DNA from: Xanthomonas sp. 10-10
GTDB taxonomy: Bacteria > Pseudomonadota > Gammaproteobacteria > Xanthomonadales > Xanthomonadaceae
Assembly: GCF_040182365.1 (NCBI RefSeq)
Contig: NZ_CP144460.1
Location: forward strand, 3,844,001 to 3,908,000
Direction of reading: 5' to 3'
DNA length: 64,000 nt
Below are positions 18,750 through 25,381 of this stretch, one piece after another. A program made the position numbers and the translations under genes. The notes beneath the pieces were generated by a model, which was not told the DNA's origin, did no database searches, and worked only from the letters and a program-made list of their open reading frames with translations. Each line of letters starts with the position of its first letter. Position 1 is the first letter of the stretch.

Positions 18750-20168
18750 ATGCGTCGCCTCGCCGTTGCCATCTCCGCCCTGCTCGCCACCTCCTCCGCG
18801 CTCGCTGCACAGACCACCCTTGCCGATAGCGCGCTGCGCACCGCCGCGCAGCTGCGCGAGCAGGCCCTGGCCGACACCACCGGCTTTGCCGTGGTGGAAT
18901 CGCTCACCACCGAAGTGGGCCCGCGCATTGCCGGTGGCGACGCCGATCCGCGCGCAGTGGCCTGGGCCAAAGCCAAATTCCAGTCGCTGGGCTTCGACAA
19001 GGTGTGGACCGAGCCGGTGACCTTTCCCAAGTGGGAACGTCGTAGCGAACACGCCGCGGTACTTGGCGCGCACGCGCAACCGTTGACCGTGACCGCCTTG
19101 GGCGGCAGCCCGGGCGGCAGCGTCGAAGGCGAGGTGGTGCGCTTCGAGAACCTGGCCGCCCTGCAGGCCGCGCCTGCCGGCTCGCTCACCGGCAAGATCG
19201 CCTTCGTCGATTACCAGATGGTCAAGGCGCGCGACGGCAAGGATTACGGCAACGGCGGCGCGGTGCGCAGCAAGGGCCCGTCCGAGGCGATCCGCAAGGG
19301 CGCGATCGGCTTTGTGATGCGCTCGGCCGGCACCGATTCGCATCGCGTACCGCATACCGGCATCACTCGGTTCGACGAAGGCCTGACGCCGGTACCCGCC
19401 GCCGCGTTGTCGGTGCCCGATGCCAACCAGCTGGCACGTCTTGCCGCGTTGGGCGCCACGCGCATCCGGTTGGCGCTGGATTGCGGTTGGGACGGCACCG
19501 CGACCTCGTACAACGTGATCGGCGAGATCACCGGGCGCAGCAAGCCCAAGGAAGTGGTGGTGATCGGCGGGCATCTGGATTCGTGGGATCTGGGCACCGG
19601 TGCGATCGACGATGGCGCGGGCGTGGCCATCACGATGGCCGCCGGGCATCTGATCGGCCAGCTCAAGCAGGCGCCCAAGCGTACGATCCGTGTGGTGGCT
19701 TTCGCCAATGAAGAGCAAGGGCTCTACGGCGGCAAGGCCTATGCGGCCGCACATGGCAAGGATGCCAAGGACATGGCCTTGCATCAGATTGGCGCAGAAA
19801 GCGACTTCGGTGCCGGGCGCATCTATGCGTTCAACACCGGGTCCGCAGCGCCGGACGACTCGCGCGCGGCAACCAGGCAGATTGCCGAGGTGCTGGCACC
19901 GCTGGGCATCGAATACGCGCCGAGCAAGGGCGGGCCCGGCCCCGATGTTGGGCCGATTTCCGCCAAGGGTGGCGCGTGGGCGTGGCTGGCGCAGGACGGC
20001 ACCGACTACTTCGATCTGCACCACACCGCCGATGACACGCTGGACAAGATCGACCCCAAGGCGCTCGCGCAGAATGTTGCCGCCTACACGGTATTTGCGT
20101 ATCTGGCGGCCGAAGCCGATGGTGATTTCGGCAGCCGTGCCAAGACCGTGCAACCGCCGAACGAGTAA
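18750..20168 (+). CDS. Secreted M28 family metallopeptidase
   Basis: 472 residues from the ATG at 18750. Signal peptide MRRLAVAISALLATSSALA|AQT. A PA-like domain (about 120-230) is inserted before the zinc-binding core: GGHLDSWDLGTGAIDDGAG (His, bridging Asp), AFANEEQGLYG (Glu catalytic and Glu ligand), GAESDFG (Asp) and LHHTADDTLD (His). This is the carboxypeptidase Q/aminopeptidase S-like layout, two zinc ions, periplasmic or secreted. The LacI regulator follows after 52 nt on the same strand. Confidence 0.88.
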   Translation: MRRLAVAISALLATSSALAAQTTLADSALRTAAQLREQALADTTGFAVVESLTTEVGPRIAGGDADPRAVAWAKAKFQSLGFDKVWTEPVTFPKWERRSEHAAVLGAHAQPLTVTALGGSPGGSVEGEVVRFENLAALQAAPAGSLTGKIAFVDYQMVKARDGKDYGNGGAVRSKGPSEAIRKGAIGFVMRSAGTDSHRVPHTGITRFDEGLTPVPAAALSVPDANQLARLAALGATRIRLALDCGWDGTATSYNVIGEITGRSKPKEVVVIGGHLDSWDLGTGAIDDGAGVAITMAAGHLIGQLKQAPKRTIRVVAFANEEQGLYGGKAYAAAHGKDAKDMALHQIGAESDFGAGRIYAFNTGSAAPDDSRAATRQIAEVLAPLGIEYAPSKGGPGPDVGPISAKGGAWAWLAQDGTDYFDLHHTADDTLDKIDPKALAQNVAAYTVFAYLAAEADGDFGSRAKTVQPPNE

Positions 20169-20220
20169 TCTGGCAACGCAGCGCTGCGAACGCGTTTTTA
20201 CTCCAGGACGAGCACATACG

Positions 20221-21273
20221 ATGGCGGTCAAGCGGCAACGCAGTGCGAATACCGCGGCCACGTTGCTGGACGTCGCCAAGCATGCCGGCGTCTCGCCGAT
20301 GACCGCCTCGCGCGTCATCAATCGGCACCCGCATGTCGGACAGGACATGCGGGTGCGCGTGGAAGCATCGGTGCAAGCCTTGGGCTACCGGCCCAATCTC
20401 GCCGGCCGCTCGCTGCGCACCAGCGGCCTGCTGCGCATCGGCGTGTTGTACAGCAACCCCAGCGCCGCCTACCTCAATCAATTCATGCTTGGGCTGCTGG
20501 AACAGAGCAGCCTCAACGGCAGCCAGGTGCTGGTGGAAAAGTGCGGCGCCATCCGCAGCCAGCGCGCAGCCACCGAGCGCTTACTGGCGGCCGGCGTGGA
20601 TGGCGTGATCCTGCCGCCGCCGTTGTGCGATTCGCGTCAGACCATCAATGAACTGGATGCGCGCGGCATCCCGGTGGTGGCGGTGGCGAGCGGCGCACCG
20701 ATGGCGCAAATCAGCTCGGTACGCATCGATGACTACCAGGCCGCACGCGCCATCGTCGCGCACCTGATCGAACTCGGACACCGACGCATCGCGCTGATCA
20801 AGGGCGACCCCAAGCACACACCGAGCGCGCTGCGCGCCAGCGGCTATCTCGACAGCCTGCAGGCTGCGGGAGTGGAGATTGCAGAGAACCTGATCGCCGA
20901 GGGACTGTTCACCTATCACTCCGGGCTGCTCGCTGCGCGCAGCCTGCTGGCCCAACCCAGACCACCGACCGCCATTTTCTGCAGCAACGACGACATGGCG
21001 GCGGCCGCGGTTGCGGTTGCACACGGACTGGGCCTGCGCGTGCCCGAAGATGTCTCGGTGGCCGGCTTCGACGACACGCCGGTCGCCACCACCATCTGGC
21101 CCGAACTCACCACCGTGCATCAACCGGTGACGGCGATGGGACGCGCGGCAGTGTCGTTGCTGGCAGATGCGATTCGCCAACGCCGCAAGGGGGATGCCGC
21201 GCAGGGCGTGCATCAGGTGATGAAGTACACCCTGGTCAAGCGCGGCTCGACCGCCGGGCCGCCCGAGGACTGA
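20221..21273 (+). CDS. LacI-family transcriptional regulator
   Basis: 350 residues. The helix-turn-helix at 14-60 (TLLDVAKHAGVSPMTASRVI, then NRHPHVGQDMR) includes the hinge GYRPNLAGRSLRT, followed by a periplasmic-binding-like sensor domain (IGVLYSNPSAAYLNQFMLG, FCSNDDMAAAAVAVAHGLGL, VAGFDDTPVATTIWPELTTV). Such proteins repress sugar genes until a sugar binds. A LacI-type palindrome lies at 32073 between the GH2 and GH97 genes; this is the only LacI protein in the window, so it is a candidate for binding there. Target and inducer unproven. Confidence 0.88.
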   Translation: MAVKRQRSANTAATLLDVAKHAGVSPMTASRVINRHPHVGQDMRVRVEASVQALGYRPNLAGRSLRTSGLLRIGVLYSNPSAAYLNQFMLGLLEQSSLNGSQVLVEKCGAIRSQRAATERLLAAGVDGVILPPPLCDSRQTINELDARGIPVVAVASGAPMAQISSVRIDDYQAARAIVAHLIELGHRRIALIKGDPKHTPSALRASGYLDSLQAAGVEIAENLIAEGLFTYHSGLLAARSLLAQPRPPTAIFCSNDDMAAAAVAVAHGLGLRVPEDVSVAGFDDTPVATTIWPELTTVHQPVTAMGRAAVSLLADAIRQRRKGDAAQGVHQVMKYTLVKRGSTAGPPED

Positions 21274-21422
21274 CGCGTTGAGGCATGAGCGTGCAGCAGA
21301 TAGCTCGAGGCTGGAGTTGGGAGCGTGTGTGTCTGCGATCTGGCAGCAACGTCCTTCGCGTCGTCTCGCTGCGCCGATGCACCCCAGTTGCCGCTGCATC
21401 CGCGCTCAAAGAGCCGCATGCC

Positions 21423-22463
21423 CTAGCCACGCACGACGTCGACCCGAGATACCCCGAGCAAACCTGCCAGCGGAACCTGTGCCTGGCGCTGCCGCGGACT
21501 GACGACCAACCCCTGACTGCGCAGGATGTCCAGCAACTGCTCCGCAAGGGGCATCACCATGTGCCTGCCCCAACAGCGCTCTGACGCGTGACCGAACGGG
21601 AAATAGCCAGGCTGATGATCCGGATCCAGCTGGTTCCAACGCTGTGGGCGAAATTCATCCGGCGCCTCCCACAATGCGGGGTCGCGATGGCTCAGCAGCG
21701 GCAACACCAACACATCGTCCTGCGCGCCGATACGGGCATCGAGCAGCGCATACTCCGGCGATGCATTGCGCAAGATGTTCCAGGACGGCGGCAACAGACG
21801 CAGCGACTCGTAGACGATAGTGCGGCTGGAAATGTCCGGATCGAAAGGCGATCCAAGCCACAGTGCGTTTGCGACCAGGGTGGAGATGGTGAAACACACC
21901 GGCGCCGCAGTTCGTCGATACAACCCCATGGCAAAGCGCCGCGCATCGTAACCGTCCGCGACGGCGGTCACTGTCGCAAGTGCCGACGCGTTGGCTTGCA
22001 GCGCGAGCGGCCTCAATGCACCGACGGCGATAAGTGCCCAAGTCAGCTTGGGCGTCAGCTCCAGGGTGCGATCCATCAACATGCGTAAACGCAGGGGGTC
22101 GCCACCCAGCAGCAGATCCCGCAAATACACGTGCCCCACATGCGGCCAAGGGCCGGATAGATCAACGTCCGCCGCGATGGAGCGCTTCAATGCCTCGCGC
22201 ACATCGCGTCCGATTGCCTGCATCAGCTTGGACGCCTGCGCGCGCGCAATCGATCGCCCCTGTAGCGGTTTGAAGGTCGGCCGCTCGGCTTCGGTTGCCG
22301 GACGTGCAGCGAGCAATCGATCCGTCACCGAGGAGCCGGCAACGCCAACGGTCTCCCCATCCAGCCGAAACAGGTCCTTGCCCATGTGCTCGCGCAGCAG
22401 CGCCTGCAAACGCGGCGCAAAGACCGTCGCCCGGCCCAAATCAGCGCTGGTGGATAGGGACAT
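21423..22463 (-). CDS. Cytochrome P450, probable RiPP-modifying
   Basis: 346 residues from the ATG at 22463; in-frame GTG/ATG codons at 22538, 22535 and 22526 would add up to 25. P450 landmarks are the K-helix ExxR (IVYESLRLLPPSW), the meander DEFRPQRW, and the heme loop FPFGHASERCWG with the thiolate cysteine. The N-terminus is short for a P450, and the I-helix (RRTAAPVCFTISTLV) lacks the usual acid-Thr oxygen-activation pair. It lies downstream of a 26-codon peptide gene ending in SWYIWY on the same strand. I infer that it cross-links that peptide's aromatic residues, as in atropopeptide biosynthesis. Redox partners are not in the window. Confidence 0.85.
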   Translation of the reverse strand: MSLSTSADLGRATVFAPRLQALLREHMGKDLFRLDGETVGVAGSSVTDRLLAARPATEAERPTFKPLQGRSIARAQASKLMQAIGRDVREALKRSIAADVDLSGPWPHVGHVYLRDLLLGGDPLRLRMLMDRTLELTPKLTWALIAVGALRPLALQANASALATVTAVADGYDARRFAMGLYRRTAAPVCFTISTLVANALWLGSPFDPDISSRTIVYESLRLLPPSWNILRNASPEYALLDARIGAQDDVLVLPLLSHRDPALWEAPDEFRPQRWNQLDPDHQPGYFPFGHASERCWGRHMVMPLAEQLLDILRSQGLVVSPRQRQAQVPLAGLLGVSRVDVVRG

Positions 22464-22545
22464 GAGGATCGCTCTGCGCTTGTTGAAGCCCGCGTCCGGC
22501 GGTGCCTGCCTCGCGCGGGCGGGCATAACCAACATCACACGACAC

Positions 22546-22570
22546 GCAAGGCGGTTTTTGCCGCGCTTGC
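22546..22570 (-). terminator. Stem-loop between precursor and P450
   Basis: GCAAG-C-GCGG, CAAAAA loop, CCGC-CTTGC: nine pairs with one bulge, between the peptide stop and the P450. No T run. It may be a partial terminator or RNA stabiliser giving more precursor than enzyme mRNA. Confidence 0.4.
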
Positions 22571-22578
22571 CAGCGTGC

Positions 22579-22659
22579 TCAGTACCAGATGTACCAGGAG
22601 TAGGACTTCAGACTTTTCTTGGAGGCCAGCAGATTCTTCAGCGAGAACAGCATCTTCAT
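22579..22659 (-). CDS. Atropopeptide-like RiPP precursor peptide
   Basis: 26 residues from the ATG at 22659, which has AGGA 8 nt upstream; an ATG three codons earlier (22668) has poor spacing. The leader is short, basic and helical (LLASKKSLKSY), and the C-terminus is SWYIWY immediately before TGA. The actinobacterial atropopeptide tryptorubin A has the core AWYIWY, and its precursor is encoded next to a single P450. Here a P450 gene lies about 115 nt downstream on the same strand. The core differs by one residue (Ser for Ala). No dedicated protease or exporter is adjacent. The open frame is directly visible; product chemistry is inferred. Confidence 0.75.
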   Translation of the reverse strand: MKMLFSLKNLLASKKSLKSYSWYIWY

Positions 22660-22876
22660 GAGCGACATCCTGTTTGGGGAGCGGTGAGTTGCCCTGATGG
22701 GCGTTCGCACAAGCGGTTATGCGTGATGCGAGCGGACATGGTCGCGCCCGCCACGCCAAGCTACGCCCAGCGATCAACCGGGAACATTGCGTGTGCGCAC
22801 AGATTCGTCACCCTGTAGCAATCGCATTGCCGCAATGCGCGCTTTGACGCACACAACTTCGCGCTCCGGACAAACG

Positions 22877-22904
22877 CCCATGGCGGCCAGCTGGCCGCCA
22901 TGGG
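22877..22904. repeat. Perfect 28-bp palindrome
   Basis: Two 14-nt halves, CCCATGGCGGCCAG and its exact reverse complement, meet with no spacer. Possible roles are a protein-binding dyad for the P450/peptide promoter or part of the cbsA 3' end. No T run follows. Confidence 0.7.
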
Positions 22905-22969
22905 CTCAACACACCAACCGGTCATCGCCGCAATGCCGTCGTGGCGGCCACATGCGCCGACCACGACGG

Positions 22970-22996
22970 ATGGACACCGGCGTCACCGGTGTCCAT
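22970..22996 (-). terminator. Stem-loop after cbsA
   Basis: The 11-bp stem ATGGACACCGG/CCGGTGTCCAT with a 5-nt loop starts 9 nt after the cbsA stop. A T run is lacking. Confidence 0.55.
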
Positions 22997-23005
22997 ACGA
23001 CGGCA

Positions 23006-24691
23006 TCACTTGACCGGCTTGGCACGCACCACGGCCGATGACGCGCTGGTCCCGGCACCGCTGTTTGCCGTGACCACATAGTCGTAGTCCGCACCATTGC
23101 TGACGGACCGATCGACATACGACGCCGTTGCGACGTTGGAACCAACCGTCGTAAACGCAGCTGCGGCACCTGCACGACGCTGCACCGTGTAGCTGGTTGC
23201 TCCCGCTACCGGCGACCAGCTCAGCCTGACCTGGCGATCGCCGACCGTGGCAGTGAGACCGCGTGTTGCGCTCGGCGCCGCGATCGTTGCGGGGGCGGCG
23301 ACCGCGGTGCTGGCGGTTGCGATCGCCGGGTACGCGTTATTCACCAGCTCGACGAACTGGTTATGGAACCAGGCTCCGGAGATCGGCGCGCCGGCCAGTG
23401 CGCCGGTCAACACGCCATCGGCCGTGGTGTAGGTCGGATCGCACATCCGATCGAAGCCCTTGCCCTCGTTATTGGAAATGAGGGTGCTGGAGCCATCGGA
23501 CTCGCCCGGCGGCTTGACCCACGCATACGCATCCAGATGCGGACCCGGTGCTGCGGTGGGGAGCGCACCAATCCCTGCCCCGCTCTGATTGCACCAGTTG
23601 CCACGATGCAGGCGACGGTCGATGCGGCCGCTATTGACGTAGGTATTGATGTCGCTGCCGGACGCGCCGGCCGGACGATTTGGCCCGCCCCATCCGTTAC
23701 GGCCGGTATCGATGATAAAGCCGATCGTGCTGGGCCAGCCCGCGCTGACGAACCCGCTGTAGAGGGCCTGGGTAAAATCGGTCTCGTCGAAATAGGGATT
23801 CCATTCGTAGTATTTCGACGACTTGATCGGCTGCCCGCTCACGCTCAACTCGGGATTGGGCAGATTGGGTTCGTTCAACGGCGTGGTATTGGCGGTGTTG
23901 GTGACGAAGCCGTCAACGCTTGCCAGACCCGCGTTTGTTTCCTGGACAACGCGCGTATACAGCGAAATCGACGGGCCGCGATTGCTATCCCAGCCCAACC
24001 AACCGGAGTGACCGATATCCAGGTAGTTGTAGGTATTGGGAATGGCATGCAGCTTATTGAGCGCGTACTTGATGCCCTCCTCGTAAATTCCCGTGGAATT
24101 GGCCAGCGCGCATCGCATGTCATTCAAGTTGGTGACGAGGTTTGGCAGGCTATCGGGCTCGATCACATTGACGATGCGGATATCCTTGTATTTCGGATCC
24201 GCAAAGATCGCTGCAATGACGTCGATATATTCTTTCTTATAGCGCTCCAGCGCCGCCGGGGTCAGTGGCAATTCGCCATTGGACGCCAACGCGTGACAAT
24301 CGCGGCCAGGCAGATCGTAGATGACGAAACTGGCGGTAATCGGCGTATTGGCTTTTTTCTGCGCCAACGCGGCATCCAGATGCCCCCTCAACCCAAGCCG
24401 CCCAGCATTCTGTGCCCCACCGGAAATCGCGGCGATGCGATCCAGCCAGACCGCAGTGGGAAAGGTCTTCACCACGCCCATCTTGGCCTTCAACGGCACC
24501 CCCTTGACCTTCGCAATCGATGCATCGACTTTCTTGGCGTAATCGGGATTCACATAACCGCTTGCCCCCACGAAGGGGTTGTCGACGTGCACCTGGGCGC
24601 AGACGCCGGCGGCGAATAACGGATTCAATGCCAATAGCGATAACGCCATCGAGCGCCGGAGGTTATGACCGATACCCTTACTGAATTTCAT
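23006..24691 (-). CDS. cbsA: Secreted GH6 cellobiohydrolase CbsA
   Basis: Cellulose 1,4-beta-cellobiosidase, 561 residues from the ATG at 24691. Signal peptide through FAAGVCA. Family 6 catalytic domain (about 35-455) with SFVIYDLPGRDCHALASNGE, VNVIEPDSLPN (catalytic Asp), YLDIGHSGWLGW and WVKPPGESDGSS (base region). A linker of Ala/Pro/Thr leads to one fibronectin III domain (about 470-561, GDRQVRLSWSPVAGATSYTV). In Xanthomonas this enzyme is tied to vascular (xylem) infection. It follows the TonB receptor gene on the same strand after about 690 bp, so it probably has its own promoter. Confidence 0.92.
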   Translation of the reverse strand: MKFSKGIGHNLRRSMALSLLALNPLFAAGVCAQVHVDNPFVGASGYVNPDYAKKVDASIAKVKGVPLKAKMGVVKTFPTAVWLDRIAAISGGAQNAGRLGLRGHLDAALAQKKANTPITASFVIYDLPGRDCHALASNGELPLTPAALERYKKEYIDVIAAIFADPKYKDIRIVNVIEPDSLPNLVTNLNDMRCALANSTGIYEEGIKYALNKLHAIPNTYNYLDIGHSGWLGWDSNRGPSISLYTRVVQETNAGLASVDGFVTNTANTTPLNEPNLPNPELSVSGQPIKSSKYYEWNPYFDETDFTQALYSGFVSAGWPSTIGFIIDTGRNGWGGPNRPAGASGSDINTYVNSGRIDRRLHRGNWCNQSGAGIGALPTAAPGPHLDAYAWVKPPGESDGSSTLISNNEGKGFDRMCDPTYTTADGVLTGALAGAPISGAWFHNQFVELVNNAYPAIATASTAVAAPATIAAPSATRGLTATVGDRQVRLSWSPVAGATSYTVQRRAGAAAAFTTVGSNVATASYVDRSVSNGADYDYVVTANSGAGTSASSAVVRAKPVK

Positions 24692-25190
24692 TGGATTCAC
24701 CTTGTTTTTAATCGAATGGTGTTTATTCAAAATCCAAGAAGCGCTGCCTCGTGGCCTGCCTTGTTCCTCTTCAGGGCACCCATCAGAGATGTCCGGAGCC
24801 AATCGAACGCGCTCCGTCGGCGTCCCGCCGAAGAGCATTCGCATGGCATAACATCGACAATGTCCGCACCGACACGCAGGCCAATGGCCTGTTTGTGTCC
24901 CGAGACATCACCTAAGACCTCAGATTCATTGGAGGCGAATGCGGCCGCGCCGACGTTATCGTCGCGACGATTGCCACCGTGATATGCGGAGTATCTCCAG
25001 GGAGCGTTTGAGCGATCAGCATGGAATGCTGTGCCTGCGAACGGGGTGGTAAGTTCGCCATGCGGAAACTACGCCGCATAACCGGCATAAGCAATCGTCA
25101 AACATTGCGTTTGGGCACAGATCCAACGACTGTCCATAGCGACATTTCAACTGCAGGCATTACTGCACAAATGGATGTGCCATTACGCAC

Positions 25191-25228
25191 AAAAAAAACG
25201 GCCGCATCGCTTCCCGACGATGCAGCCG
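25191..25228 (-). terminator. Intrinsic terminator of the TonB receptor gene
   Basis: On the minus strand a stem CGGCTGCATCG/CGATGCGGCCG (one bulge) is followed by eight T residues, about 150 nt past the receptor stop. Confidence 0.85.
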
Positions 25229-25330
25229 AATGGGAGGGTGCCCAACGTTGCCGTCGGGCGTCTTACAGCACCGGCACGCCGGTGACGGGAAGAAAGCGAA
25301 ATGACCGCTTGGAGAGGGACAACAGAAGAT

Positions 25331-25368
25331 CATGTGCGACACGAGGCAGAGGTGCGCCGTGTCGCACA
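25331..25368. repeat. 12-bp inverted repeat after the TonB receptor
   Basis: ATGTGCGACACG and its exact reverse complement flank a 14-nt loop, starting 13 nt beyond the receptor stop. Likely an mRNA 3' stem-loop ahead of the true terminator. Confidence 0.6.
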
Positions 25369-25381
25369 TCTAAACATCACA

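Larger units (their letters stand above)
22660..23005. other. Intergenic region cbsA/precursor peptide
   Basis: About 345 bp on the transcribed side of cbsA that must also hold the precursor promoter. It contains a hairpin after cbsA and a perfect 28-bp palindrome (listed separately). No further gene is supported. Confidence 0.5.
24692..25381. other. Long intergenic region upstream of cbsA
   Basis: About 690 bp, lower in GC near 24700-24760. It holds the TonB receptor's terminator and hairpins on the 25 kb side and presumably the cbsA promoter and regulatory sites. No reading frame in it looks coding. I found no clear PIP-box (TTCGB-N15-TTCGB). Confidence 0.5.

Noticed and set aside
24692..25381. 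PIP-box (HrpX site) upstream of cbsA
   Set aside because: No TTCGB-N15-TTCGB spacing found on either strand by eye.
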